26,231 bases of DNA from an uncultured Bacilli bacterium (GCA_944350395.1 CALVPA010000008.1:1-26231); one strand, 5' to 3'; counted from the first letter of the stretch, positions 6,052-15,435 are shown. Translations and numbers: made by a program. The notes: generated by a model from the sequence alone, not told the origin.

Positions 6052-8427
6052 TTATTTTAATTTTTTAAATTGAAATAATCTGACTTCATCTATGTCTAAA
6101 CCTGTCTCACGTATAGTCTTTTCGTGCTTTTTTAACATAGATTCACAGTATTTTTTTAATACTTCCTTTTCACTACCAAGTTTAGGTAAATATTTAAGTG
6201 CGTCTAATATCAGATGGTATCTATCTATTTTATTTTGTACGCGCATATCGAACGGTGTTGTAATAGTACCTTCCTCTATGTAACCGTGTACATGCATATT
6301 CTGATTTGTTCTCTTATAAGTTAGTTCGTGAATCAAAGAAGGATAACCGTGAAATGCGAAAATTATGTGTTTATTCTTGGTAAAAAGTTCATCATATTTT
6401 TTGTCGGTAAGGCCATGTGGATGATCTACATTTGATTGTAATCTCATTAAATCCACTACATTTATAAACTTAACTTTTAATTTAGGTATAAATTCATGCA
6501 TTATTGAAACGGCTGCTAAACATTCCAATGTAGGAGTATCACCTGCACAAGCTAAAACAATATCTGGTTCTTTATCGCCATTTGTACTAGCCCATTTCCA
6601 AGTATCGATACCCTTTGTGCAGTGTTTTTCGGCTTCTTCTATGCTTAACCATTGGTACCTTGGATGTTTAGAAGCAACTATGACATTGATATAGTTTTTT
6701 GTTTTTAAACAGTGATCGACAGTCGATAGAAGTGTATTTGCATCAAGTGGTAAATACATCCTTACGATGTTTGCTTTTTTAGTGATTAAGTGATTTAAAA
6801 GTCCTGGATCTTGATGGGTGTAGCCGTTGTGATCCTGTTGCCAGCAATGACTCGTTAAAATTAAATTTAAAGAAGATATGTCTTTTCTCCATGGTAATTC
6901 ATTGCAAACTTTTAACCATTTAGCGTGCTGACTTATCATAGAGTCGACAACTCTTATGAACGCTTCATAACTATCGAACATACCGTGTCTTCCAGTTAAA
7001 ATATATCCTTCTAACATACCCTCACATACGTGTTCAGAAAGTACCGAATCGATTACAGCACCTCTATTTGCTAAAAACTCATCCTTAACTATTTTTACTC
7101 CGTTCCACTGTCTATTTGTAGTTTCAAATAAAGGTGCCATTCTGTTAGACATAGTCTCATCAGGAGCAAATAGCCTAAAGTTATGATTTTTTTCATTCAT
7201 TTTAATTACGTCGCGCAAATATGTAGCCAAAACAGTCATATCTTGAGCTTCAATATTTCCGTGTTTAGCATCAACTTTATAATTTCTGTAGTCTGGTAAT
7301 TTTAGTTCTTTTAGAAGTAAACCACCATTGGCATTTTGATTAGCAAAAATTTTATGTGCTTCGTCTGGTAATATGCTTGTAAATTTACTTCTAAGCTTAC
7401 CGTCTTCATCAAATAATTCATCCGGTCTATAACTCTTAAGCCAACTTTCTAAAATATCTAAATTAGTTCCCGTTTTTTTATCGACTATGACTGGAATCTG
7501 ATGTGCTCTAAATGTTCCCTCGATATCTTTACCATCTACGACTTTTGGGCCAGTCCATCCTTTAGGTGAAACAAAAACGATCATAGGGTAAATAGGTCTT
7601 TCAAAACTATCTTTTTTATTAACTGATTTTTTAATATTTTTAATATCTTTGATAACTTCATCTAATACAGCAGCCATTTTTTCGTGAGCTCTTTTTACGT
7701 TAGTCGCTTCTACAAAATAAGGATTCCATCCACATCCTTTTAGAAAACTTTTTAATTCACTTCTAGGAATACGAGATAAAATTGTTGGATTGGATATTTT
7801 GTATCCATTTAAGTGCAAAATAGGCAATACAATTCCATCTGTCTTAGGGTTTAAAATTTTATTTAAATGCCAACTAGTAGCAAGTGGTCCTGTCTCGGCT
7901 TCACCATCTCCCACTATACAAGAAACTATTAAATCCGGATTATCGAGTACCGCACCAAAGGAGTGTGCTAATGAGTAACCAAGTTCTCCACCCTCATTTA
8001 TAGATCCAGGTGTTTCAGGAGCAACGTGGGAAGATATTCCTCCAGGAAAACTAAATTGTTTAAAGAATTTTTGCATACCTTTTACATCTTGCGTAATAAG
8101 TGGATAAACTTTAGAATAAGTTCCTTCTAAATAGCAATTTGCAACCGCTGCATTTCCACCATGGCCTGGTCCTACTACTAAAAGCATATTTAAATTATTC
8201 TTTTTAACAACTCTATTTAAATGTGTAATGATAAAGTTTTGCCCAGGTACTGTTCCCCAGTGGCCTACGACATTTGGTTTGATATCGTCCTTTTTTAAAG
8301 GTCTTCTTAATAGTGGATTGTCCATCAAATATAGTTGACCAACTGCCAAATAATTTGCCGCTCTAAAATATCCGTCTAATTTATATAATTCCGCATTTGA
8401 TAAAATTTTTTTTCTCTCTAAAATCAT
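6052..8427 (-). CDS. xfp: Xylulose-5-phosphate/fructose-6-phosphate phosphoketolase
   Basis: A 791-residue, full-length phosphoketolase. It cleaves xylulose 5-phosphate (and often fructose 6-phosphate) with phosphate to acetyl phosphate plus glyceraldehyde 3-phosphate (or erythrose 4-phosphate), using thiamine diphosphate. Visible family signatures are VVGHWGTVPGQNFI near residue 54, GPGHGGNAAVAN, APETPGSINEGGELGYSLAHS, the ThDP/Mg motif CIVGDGEAETGPLATSWHLNK, FAPDETMSNRM, SHCWQQDHNGYTHQDPGLL and the C-terminal VHGYIEEGTITTPFDMRVQN. GAGGA lies 8 bases before the ATG. It is monocistronic, with a near-consensus promoter and a strong terminator, suggesting high expression. It works with AckA (16418-17596). 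Whether it prefers xylulose 5-phosphate only or both substrates cannot be read here. Confidence 0.97.
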   Translation of the reverse strand: MILERKKILSNAELYKLDGYFRAANYLAVGQLYLMDNPLLRRPLKKDDIKPNVVGHWGTVPGQNFIITHLNRVVKKNNLNMLLVVGPGHGGNAAVANCYLEGTYSKVYPLITQDVKGMQKFFKQFSFPGGISSHVAPETPGSINEGGELGYSLAHSFGAVLDNPDLIVSCIVGDGEAETGPLATSWHLNKILNPKTDGIVLPILHLNGYKISNPTILSRIPRSELKSFLKGCGWNPYFVEATNVKRAHEKMAAVLDEVIKDIKNIKKSVNKKDSFERPIYPMIVFVSPKGWTGPKVVDGKDIEGTFRAHQIPVIVDKKTGTNLDILESWLKSYRPDELFDEDGKLRSKFTSILPDEAHKIFANQNANGGLLLKELKLPDYRNYKVDAKHGNIEAQDMTVLATYLRDVIKMNEKNHNFRLFAPDETMSNRMAPLFETTNRQWNGVKIVKDEFLANRGAVIDSVLSEHVCEGMLEGYILTGRHGMFDSYEAFIRVVDSMISQHAKWLKVCNELPWRKDISSLNLILTSHCWQQDHNGYTHQDPGLLNHLITKKANIVRMYLPLDANTLLSTVDHCLKTKNYINVIVASKHPRYQWLSIEEAEKHCTKGIDTWKWASTNGDKEPDIVLACAGDTPTLECLAAVSIMHEFIPKLKVKFINVVDLMRLQSNVDHPHGLTDKKYDELFTKNKHIIFAFHGYPSLIHELTYKRTNQNMHVHGYIEEGTITTPFDMRVQNKIDRYHLILDALKYLPKLGSEKEVLKKYCESMLKKHEKTIRETGLDIDEVRLFQFKKLK

Positions 8428-8451
8428 AATGTATTCCTCTATTCTCTTTTA

Positions 8452-8480
8452 ATTATAATTTAATTAATCAAAATATGCAA
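8452..8480 (-). promoter_or_regulatory. Promoter of xfp
   Basis: On the minus strand, TTGCAT (8475-8480), 17 bases, TATAAT (8452-8457). It lies between the cobB terminator and the xfp ribosome site, so xfp is transcribed independently of the addBA-cobB operon. No cre-like carbon-catabolite site was obvious. Confidence 0.75.
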
Positions 8481-8485
8481 CAATG

Positions 8486-8506
8486 AAAAAAGACTATTTC
8501 TAGTCT
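8486..8506 (-). terminator. Intrinsic terminator of the addB-addA-cobB operon
   Basis: On the minus strand, AGACTA (8501-8506) pairs with TAGTCT (8491-8496) across a GAAA tetraloop, followed directly by a U tract (8486-8491). A GNRA loop with a 6-bp stem is a compact but good terminator. It starts 8 bases after the cobB stop. Confidence 0.85.
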
Positions 8507-8514
8507 CTAAACAA

Positions 8515-9213
8515 TTACAATTTTGAAAATATTCCTTTTATATCGTCGTGAATTGTTATTTTTGCATTTTTATCTGCGCTAGTGACATCTCTGTTGATAA
8601 CTATTAAGTTTTCCCCAGCAAAAAATTTTAAAAAAGATGCTGCTGGGTATACTGCAAGCGATGTACCACAGACGATGAGTGTATCAGCATCAGATATAGC
8701 AGATACAGCATTTTCGATATCGTCAGTATTCAAATTTTCTCCATATAAAACAACATCTGGCTTTATAATACCACCACAGGTACATTTTGGTATTCCACTA
8801 TTTTTAAAATCGCTCAATTTATAAAATCTGTTACATTTAGTACAATGATTTCTATAAATACTTCCGTGCAATTCGATTACATTTTTACTACCTGCCATTT
8901 GATGAAGTCCGTCTATATTTTGAGTTACAATAGTTATATCTTTTCCTGCTTTTTCCCACTCTGCTAATTTTAAATGACAAATATTTGGTTTTGCATTCTT
9001 ATAAACCATTTTTGTAAAATAAAATTCATAAAATTTATTCGGATGATAAAGCCAATATTCGTGCGAAACCATATATTCTGGCGTCTTACTATAAAGTCCA
9101 TTTGCACTTCTAAAATCCGGAATTCCACTTGCTGTAGAAACACCAGCGCCACCAAAAAATACAATCTTTTTTGAATTTTTAATTATTTTCTGCAATTCTT
9201 CTATTTTGTCCAT
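8515..9213 (-). CDS. cobB: NAD-dependent protein deacylase, sirtuin family
   Basis: A 232-residue Sir2-family enzyme that removes acetyl or other acyl groups from lysine using NAD+, giving nicotinamide and O-acyl-ADP-ribose. Motifs are GGAGVSTASGIPDFRS (residues 21-36), TQNIDGLH (97-104), the catalytic His116 in ELHGS, a four-cysteine zinc site (Cys124, 127, 144, 146), KPDVVLYGE and CGTSLAVYPAA. The length is typical of small bacterial sirtuins. Its ATG directly follows the addA stop (TAA then ATG, no gap), so it is the third gene of the addBA operon and probably translationally coupled. No link between sirtuins and AddAB is established to my knowledge; the coupling may simply reflect genome compaction. 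Confidence 0.95.
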   Translation of the reverse strand: MDKIEELQKIIKNSKKIVFFGGAGVSTASGIPDFRSANGLYSKTPEYMVSHEYWLYHPNKFYEFYFTKMVYKNAKPNICHLKLAEWEKAGKDITIVTQNIDGLHQMAGSKNVIELHGSIYRNHCTKCNRFYKLSDFKNSGIPKCTCGGIIKPDVVLYGENLNTDDIENAVSAISDADTLIVCGTSLAVYPAASFLKFFAGENLIVINRDVTSADKNAKITIHDDIKGIFSKL

Positions 9214-12200
9214 TTAAATCTCCACAATTATTTCGTCTATAATCGAATAAAGATATGTGTTAACTACTTTACCAGTTAATTCTTCAATATATTTTTTATA
9301 ACCGTTTAATTGTTCTATATAATGCTTATCTTTAGTGTTTTTTAATTTATAGTCTATGATATCTATGTGATCAGAATATTCTAATATTAAATCGATTATT
9401 CCATGATAATTAGTATTTTTATATTGATAAGTAAATTCATACTCGTGATAAATTTCTGCATTTTTAACATTTTTTAATAGATCGTTTTGTAAGAACTTAC
9501 TTACCTTTGTTCTTATGAATTCGTCATGTATAATATTTGGATCATAATTTTTAAAATCTATTAACTCGAATACTTCGTGAACTTTTGTTCCAAATTCCAT
9601 ATTTTTACTAGACTCTAAGGAGATGAGTTCCGGCAGGTCTTTAGAAAAATGAGTATCTTCTACTAATTCCAATGGAACATTTATTTCTTCGACTTTAAAA
9701 TCTTCCAGTTCTGTATTTGTTTTTATTTTATTTAGTGGTTTATTATATAGATAATCCTTTGATAAATTTAAATCTTCTATATTTACGTCTTGAAAATAAC
9801 TTTCTAAGTAATCTTTTATGCCATAAATAAAATCGGATAATTTTGAAAACTTTAATCTTCTAATCATTTCTATAGTTCCGTTTTCATTTTTTTCTAACTT
9901 TTCAGTATCTTTATTAGGTATAACAATAATAATTTTTTCTCTTGCTCTTGTTAGTGCTACATAGAAAAGTCTTATTTTTTCACTTATTTCTTCCTTAGTA
10001 AAAGTATCTTTGTAAAGAATTTTTTGCACACTAGCTTCGTCGTCACACTCTCTAGGCGTTATCAATCCTAAATTGGCATCAACAATAAATTTATCGTTTA
10101 ATTCCATAGTATTAAATTTATGATCTAAATCGGCAAAATAACAAATCGGATATTCAAGTCCTTTTGATTTATGTATAGTCAAAATCTTCACGCTGTCGAC
10201 ATTATCACTAAACGCTGTATATTTAATTTCATAATCGTTTTCAATTATTTCAGACAAATAATCTCTAAAATCTTCTATCGACATACCGATATTGTTTAAA
10301 TTATTCGATAAATTAGAAATCGTTTCTAATCTGACATTTATATTTTCATAATCGCCTATTCTGTATATTTTATTATAAAAATCTGTTATATCTAGAATTT
10401 TATCGAAAAGACGAGATGCTGTCATGGAATTATAATTTTCTATATTATTGAAATCTTTGTAAAGTTTGGTTTCAAAAATTTTATTTTGTGTAAGAGCATC
10501 GAATAAATACTGATCTTCATACTCATAAAGAAAGCTTCTACCAATACTCATAAAATCGTACTTAAATTCAGTGCCAAAATCATTATTTTTTATTCTAATT
10601 ATAAAATCTACTATATTTTTAATTATAGATATATCTGTACTTGAATTTAATTTTCCATCTTTTAAAATTGCAAGTGGTATGTCTAAATATTCGAATATTC
10701 TTTTATAATCATCAAAATATTTACTTCTGTCCAAAATAATTACAAAATCAGAATATTTTATTGGTCTTAATTTAGATGTGTCTTTATCAAATACTTGAAG
10801 TTTACTATTTATTTTAGATTTGATATCTTTTGCAATTGTAAAGATTTCTATCTCCGAATTAGTGTAACCACTGTTTTTTTCATTTTGGTATTCTAGTACC
10901 TCAAAGTTGTAATTAAAATCTTTTATGCACTCTTCATTGTAAGCACTATTTCCAAATACCATTTCGTGAGACTCATAATATTCAGCACCGCCTAAAGCAT
11001 TATCCATTATTAAGTCAAATATTCGATTAATATTATCTAATACCTGCTTTCTCGAGCGAAAATTTTTAATCAAATCTATTTTATAGCCGTCATTATTTAA
11101 AGAATAACTGTCGTATTTTTCTTTAAAAATTATTGGATTTGAACCTCTAAAACGATAGATGGATTGTTTTATATCTCCCACCATGTATACGTTATTATTA
11201 GCGATCATTTTGATAAAGTTCTCTTGAATATCGTTTGTATCCTGATATTCGTCTATCATAATTTCTTTAAAAGAATCTTTTAGTTCAAGTCTAGCATCTT
11301 CAAATTCGTATACTATTTGAGTTGCTAAAGAAGCGATATCTTGAAATGTATATATTTCGTTTTTAATTTTATATTCTTTTAATTTTTTAAAATAAGTTTC
11401 AATAATTTCTACTATTGTCAGAACTGTATCTTTAGAAGATAATATTTCATTTTTAATGTTTTCCTCATTTTTATATTTTGTATAAGATAAAAGTTCACTT
11501 AATGCTTGTTTTAATTTTTCTTTCGCAGCTTTAGCTTCTTCTTCTGTTCCTTTTGGAGAATTTGGTAATCTAAATGAGCTGTACTTAGAAAATTCATCTA
11601 GCGATTCTGTATTTAAAATTGGCAATATAATTTCTTCTAATTTTCTAACATAATTTTCATCAAAAAAGTTCGATATATTAGTTAATTCTAAACTAACTAT
11701 TTTCTTTTTTTCATCTATAAACTTTATATAACTGTCTATTATTTTATTAATATTATCGCTTTCATAAAAGCCTGTTTTTATCCACTTTAAATAAGTTTCT
11801 GGATTTATAAAATTTTCTATTTTGTTTGCTAGTTCGCTAATACTTTTTCGAATACTGTTATCATTTTTATTACAATATCTTCTTATTAAACTTTCAAACT
11901 TTTCGTTTTTTTCTTTATAAAAATTTTCAAAAACTTCATCCAATATTCTTTTTTTCTCTATTTGTATAATCGATTCATCCGTAACTTTTATATCTTTAGA
12001 TATATTTAAAAGATAGTGATATTTTTTTACAACAGATAGAGCGAACGAATCAAAAGTAGTTATATATGAAGAATTTAAAGCCGCTAACTCATCTTTTAAT
12101 GTTTCTTCTTTTTTAATTTTTTTTCTAATTCTATCTTTCATTTCTTCTGCAGCAGCTCGCGTAAATGTCAATATTAAAAGTTCGTTTATATGAACACCAT

Positions 12201-12327
12201 GAGTTAATTTATATAATACTCTTTCAGACAATACCGCTGTTTTACCTGATCCTGCACCGGCACTAACAATAATGTTAGAGCCGCTTTTTTCTATTGCTTC
12301 TTTTTGTTCTTTAGTCCACACTGGCAT
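9214..12327 (-). CDS. addA: AddA helicase-nuclease subunit
   Basis: A UvrD/RecB-type helicase with C-terminal nuclease, 1037 residues, shorter than the roughly 1200 of Bacillus AddA. Walker A is AGAGSGKT (residues 23-30), then ILTFTRAAAEEMKDR, Walker B DEYQDT (359-364), VGDIKQSIYRFRGS (383-396), VKILTIHKSKGLEYP and LFYVALTRAREK. The C-terminal RecB-type nuclease shows GIIDLILEY and IIDYKLK. With AddB it processes double-strand breaks for RecA-dependent repair. The start is set at the ATG at 12327, with AGGAGG (12333-12338) 8 bases away, not at an in-frame GTG at 12336 which is part of that site. It overlaps addB by 17 bases and abuts cobB. Confidence 0.96.
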   Translation of the reverse strand: MPVWTKEQKEAIEKSGSNIIVSAGAGSGKTAVLSERVLYKLTHGVHINELLILTFTRAAAEEMKDRIRKKIKKEETLKDELAALNSSYITTFDSFALSVVKKYHYLLNISKDIKVTDESIIQIEKKRILDEVFENFYKEKNEKFESLIRRYCNKNDNSIRKSISELANKIENFINPETYLKWIKTGFYESDNINKIIDSYIKFIDEKKKIVSLELTNISNFFDENYVRKLEEIILPILNTESLDEFSKYSSFRLPNSPKGTEEEAKAAKEKLKQALSELLSYTKYKNEENIKNEILSSKDTVLTIVEIIETYFKKLKEYKIKNEIYTFQDIASLATQIVYEFEDARLELKDSFKEIMIDEYQDTNDIQENFIKMIANNNVYMVGDIKQSIYRFRGSNPIIFKEKYDSYSLNNDGYKIDLIKNFRSRKQVLDNINRIFDLIMDNALGGAEYYESHEMVFGNSAYNEECIKDFNYNFEVLEYQNEKNSGYTNSEIEIFTIAKDIKSKINSKLQVFDKDTSKLRPIKYSDFVIILDRSKYFDDYKRIFEYLDIPLAILKDGKLNSSTDISIIKNIVDFIIRIKNNDFGTEFKYDFMSIGRSFLYEYEDQYLFDALTQNKIFETKLYKDFNNIENYNSMTASRLFDKILDITDFYNKIYRIGDYENINVRLETISNLSNNLNNIGMSIEDFRDYLSEIIENDYEIKYTAFSDNVDSVKILTIHKSKGLEYPICYFADLDHKFNTMELNDKFIVDANLGLITPRECDDEASVQKILYKDTFTKEEISEKIRLFYVALTRAREKIIIVIPNKDTEKLEKNENGTIEMIRRLKFSKLSDFIYGIKDYLESYFQDVNIEDLNLSKDYLYNKPLNKIKTNTELEDFKVEEINVPLELVEDTHFSKDLPELISLESSKNMEFGTKVHEVFELIDFKNYDPNIIHDEFIRTKVSKFLQNDLLKNVKNAEIYHEYEFTYQYKNTNYHGIIDLILEYSDHIDIIDYKLKNTKDKHYIEQLNGYKKYIEELTGKVVNTYLYSIIDEIIVEI

Positions 12328-14680
12328 TTTTGTCACCTCCTATAAATTCTTCATATTTGACTTTCGGAAGTTTAACTATATCTGCATTTTTTAAATAACA
12401 GATATCTTTGAATTTACAATATTTGCAACCCAAAAGCTGATTATTTATCTCTTTTGGATTTATATCGAATTTAGCATTTAATATGTTTATAGATGCCTCT
12501 ATTATTTTGTCCTTAACAACTAATGATAGTTTATTTATCTGCTCGTCATTCAAAACTTTAGAATAACTATAAAATCCATTATTTGTCATTTTTAAACTTT
12601 TTATAAATTTACTATTTTCATATGTATTGTCTACTTTTTCTAATACGTTTATATCACTATTTGAATAGCCTTGTAATTTAAATTCTTCCAATTTTTTTTC
12701 AATGTCGTTCGTAGTATTTAATATTTTTTGAAGATAAAATCCTCCTATAGTGGCGTGAGAAAATTCATCAGTATTTTTTAACAAATATATATATACTGGA
12801 AGTTGCATTTCTAATCCATAAATAGCATTATCTATACTTAAAATTGGATTCCCAGTTTTATAATCTATAATAGCAACGATTATTTTTCCATCAAATTCAT
12901 CATATAATATTTTATCTACGTAACCTTTAAACGTAATGTCTAAATTTTTATCTATAGGAACGATTATTTCTTTTTCGTATAATACTTTTTTTAAAAAAGT
13001 ATAATTCAACTGTTCTTTGATAGTTTTTATAATCAATAATAATTCTTCTTTTAAATTGTTTAGAAAAAACTTTTCCATAAAGTTAAACTCATAATTTTGA
13101 TCAGATACATTTTTATTCCATGCATCATCAAAGTCATAATTATCAGTAAAACATTCAGATAATACTTTATGAAATATAGATCCTATTATGGTTTCAAATG
13201 TATCTTCATATTTATCTAGTTTTAATATGTGCGATAGATAATATTTAAAAGAACACTCATAATATTTATTCATACTTGTATAAGATAGTTGTAATTTGTG
13301 ATTTAAGTACTCGCTCAATTTATTTACATCTATTTGTTTGTATTCGTTATTATAAGAACAATATTTCTCGTCTTTATAATGTCTGTTTAAAATTAGCAAT
13401 TCATCGCTGATTGTCCCAAATTTTTTGTTTTCATCTTTGTCACTTATTAATTTAATTTTATTGTATTTATCTGAATGATTAAAACTGAGCGTTGCATCTT
13501 TTTCATTAAATAATTCTTTATCATAGGAATTCGATATATATAGTTCACTCGTTAAATCGAAAGAAGAATAAGTAATAACTAAATTTTTTGTTTCTCGTAT
13601 TCTTTTTTGTATTTCTAGATTCTTTTTAATATTTAAATCGGTCGATGTACTAATACCGAGTTTATCTTTAATATCGTCACTTAAATAATCTTCGTTTTTT
13701 GAATCTGCCGGAATTATACCTTGATTAAAATTAATGAGAAAAATATATTCATCATCACTTATTATGTCATCACTAAAATCGATTATTCTAATTGCATTTT
13801 TATATTCATCGTTTTTAATTTTTACATTTTCTAAATCCTTAAATAAAAAATCTTTAATAATTAAATAATCATCACACCACGAATAAGAATTAACTATGTC
13901 AACCATTTCTTTATATAATTTTTTATCGCGATTATCTTTAATGAATGGTTTTATTTTTTCTAAAGTTTCTTCGATATTTTTACTATAATTTTCTTTAAAT
14001 TTTTTTATTAAAAGTGTTCCCTTGGCAATTTCTTTATTTGGTATTTCGATTGGAATATTGAACAATTTAAAAATAGTTTTTATTGCAAATAAATAATCGT
14101 CTTGTACATTGGCAATTTTTATTTTATTAATATCTATACCATTTTTAATAAGTTCAGAAATTTTTGATGCAATAAAAGTTATTTCTTCGTTTTTATTTTT
14201 AGCTTTATATAGTTCTTTTTTAGATCCAATTTTATTTTCTTCTATTTTTATAATTTCTGAATTAAGTGAAATTTCTTCAAAGATTTGCTCATAAAATTTA
14301 TCGACATTACGAATATTATATAAAACAATTTTTTTGCCCTTTATATAGTTTCTAAATAATACATTTTTAATAATTAAATTTTTTTCTTCTAATTCCTTTT
14401 TTAAATTAATTAAAAATTCTATTTTTTTATCCTTTATATCTTTTATGTAATATAAATTTTCTAAATATATTTTAGCTATTTCTGGAATTACATTATAGTT
14501 TTTACAAATATAATAAATCGTTTTTTTAGTGTAATCAAAATAATATTTTTTCTTTAATTCTGATAAAGTAATAATTTTAATATTTAATAATTTTTTCTGA
14601 GAATTTATCTTTTGCAAAAAGTTTTTTTTGGCTTTATCTTTTAATACTACAATTGCATTTTTATATTCAGTAAGATTCAT
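12311..14680 (-). CDS. addB: AddB-like nuclease subunit, compact form
   Basis: A 789-residue protein, far shorter than Bacillus AddB (about 1170). The C-terminal half has the AddB hallmarks: Cys476 (YYECSFKYYL) and the Cys752-x2-Cys755-x5-Cys761 cluster that together bind a 4Fe-4S cluster, and a PD-(D/E)xK nuclease with His504, Asp589 (KGYVDK), Asp606/Lys608 (IIDYKTG) and Gln626/Tyr630 (QLPVY). The N-terminal 450 residues contain a degenerate helicase-like region without a Walker A motif, so it is probably not an ATPase, as in the RexB type. It is Lys/Asn/Ile-rich and poorly conserved. It opens the addB-addA-cobB operon; AGAGGTG precedes the ATG. Confidence 0.88.
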   Translation of the reverse strand: MNLTEYKNAIVVLKDKAKKNFLQKINSQKKLLNIKIITLSELKKKYYFDYTKKTIYYICKNYNVIPEIAKIYLENLYYIKDIKDKKIEFLINLKKELEEKNLIIKNVLFRNYIKGKKIVLYNIRNVDKFYEQIFEEISLNSEIIKIEENKIGSKKELYKAKNKNEEITFIASKISELIKNGIDINKIKIANVQDDYLFAIKTIFKLFNIPIEIPNKEIAKGTLLIKKFKENYSKNIEETLEKIKPFIKDNRDKKLYKEMVDIVNSYSWCDDYLIIKDFLFKDLENVKIKNDEYKNAIRIIDFSDDIISDDEYIFLINFNQGIIPADSKNEDYLSDDIKDKLGISTSTDLNIKKNLEIQKRIRETKNLVITYSSFDLTSELYISNSYDKELFNEKDATLSFNHSDKYNKIKLISDKDENKKFGTISDELLILNRHYKDEKYCSYNNEYKQIDVNKLSEYLNHKLQLSYTSMNKYYECSFKYYLSHILKLDKYEDTFETIIGSIFHKVLSECFTDNYDFDDAWNKNVSDQNYEFNFMEKFFLNNLKEELLLIIKTIKEQLNYTFLKKVLYEKEIIVPIDKNLDITFKGYVDKILYDEFDGKIIVAIIDYKTGNPILSIDNAIYGLEMQLPVYIYLLKNTDEFSHATIGGFYLQKILNTTNDIEKKLEEFKLQGYSNSDINVLEKVDNTYENSKFIKSLKMTNNGFYSYSKVLNDEQINKLSLVVKDKIIEASINILNAKFDINPKEINNQLLGCKYCKFKDICYLKNADIVKLPKVKYEEFIGGDKNASVD

Positions 14681-14699
14681 ACTACACCTCTATAGAAAT

Positions 14700-14728
14700 A
14701 TTATAAATAGTAAAATTTTTAAAGTCAA
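14700..14728 (-). promoter_or_regulatory. Promoter of addB-addA-cobB
   Basis: On the minus strand, TTGACT (14723-14728), 17 bases, TATAAT (14700-14705): 11 of 12 consensus positions. It lies in the 103-base region shared with the divergent thioredoxin-like gene. Confidence 0.8.
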
Positions 14729-14763
14729 ATTATAAACTAGTATTTTTTATAAAATCGTGATAA

Positions 14764-14783
14764 TATAATAGTTGTGATATAAT
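14764..14783 (+). promoter_or_regulatory. Possible promoter of the thioredoxin-like gene, no Shine-Dalgarno
   Basis: Two TATAAT hexamers lie at 14764-14769 and 14778-14783, the second touching the ATG at 14784. The first is the more likely -10 box, placing the transcript start near 14776 and giving an untranslated leader of under 10 bases. No -35 element of quality and no ribosome binding site are visible, so the mRNA may be leaderless or nearly so. Confidence 0.4.
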
Positions 14784-15407
14784 ATGAATAATAGAAAATT
14801 AGCTCTTACAATTTTATCAGTTCTTATAATAATTTTGGTTGCGTTTGCTGTGCTTTATTATTTAAACTATAAATCCACTAATGAAAACTTAGATACAAAT
14901 CTTGAAAATAATAATGTTTTAAATGGCAATGTAGATTATACAAATACTGGAGTATCTGAAGATACTACTGATACAAATACTGGAGAAATTATCGAAGAAT
15001 CAAGTGTACAAGCTTTAGATGAACTGATTTATATAAATAATTACGATGAATTACAAAGTTATTTAAATAGTGATGATTCAATATTTCTAGTATTAGGTAA
15101 AACTGGATGCGTACATTGCGAAAACTATAAGCCAGTATTAAATAGTATATCATCAAAGTACGGGATTAAAATTGTTTATATCGATTTAGCAAATTTGAGT
15201 GAAGAGGAAAAAAGTAGAATAATGAATAGCGATATTAAAATACCTGCAAAATGTAGTCAAACAAATACAGAAACATCTTTAAGTAATGGATTTGGAACTC
15301 CTCTTTCTCTATTCATTAAAAATAAAGAGTCTTTCGATTGTATTAGAGGTTATGTCGACGAAGATTCACTAATTAGTACATTAAAAAATTTGAATTTAAT
15401 TAACTAA
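14784..15407 (+). CDS. Membrane-anchored thioredoxin-like protein
   Basis: A 207-residue protein and the only well-supported plus-strand gene here. Residues 7-27 form an N-terminal membrane segment followed by a low-complexity Asn/Thr/Asp/Glu linker (about 30-75). A thioredoxin-fold domain then has the redox motif Cys109-Val-His-Cys112 (GKTGCVHCENYKP) and the cis-proline segment GFGTPLSLF (Pro173). Two more cysteines lie in the domain (AKCSQT and SFDCIRG). It is expected on the outer face of the membrane in thiol-disulfide exchange; the partner is unknown. No better start than the ATG at 14784 exists before the membrane segment. It is divergent from addB and convergent with nrnA, sharing a terminator. 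Confidence 0.82.
   Translation: MNNRKLALTILSVLIIILVAFAVLYYLNYKSTNENLDTNLENNNVLNGNVDYTNTGVSEDTTDTNTGEIIEESSVQALDELIYINNYDELQSYLNSDDSIFLVLGKTGCVHCENYKPVLNSISSKYGIKIVYIDLANLSEEEKSRIMNSDIKIPAKCSQTNTETSLSNGFGTPLSLFIKNKESFDCIRGYVDEDSLISTLKNLNLIN
14938..14985 (+). repeat. In-frame 33-bp-period repeat in the thioredoxin-like linker
   Basis: The 15-mer ATACAAATACTGGAG occurs at 14938-14952 and again at 14971-14985, 33 bases apart (11 codons). It encodes a repeated YTNTG/DTNTG unit in the linker between membrane anchor and catalytic domain. This could change in copy number and adjust linker length. Confidence 0.7.
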
Positions 15408-15435
15408 AAACAGCTAAATTATATTTAGCTGTTTT
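15406..15435. terminator. Bidirectional terminator between the thioredoxin-like gene and nrnA
   Basis: A perfect 12-bp stem, AAAACAGCTAAA (15407-15418) with TTTAGCTGTTTT (15424-15435), around a 5-base loop. It has an A tract on one side and a T tract on the other, so it works in both directions. The stem includes the stop codon of the plus-strand gene and the last codons of nrnA. Confidence 0.93.

Noticed and set aside
8970..9174. Open frames on both strands inside cobB
   Set aside because: They are shadows of a well-supported sirtuin gene and show no family motifs or ribosome sites.
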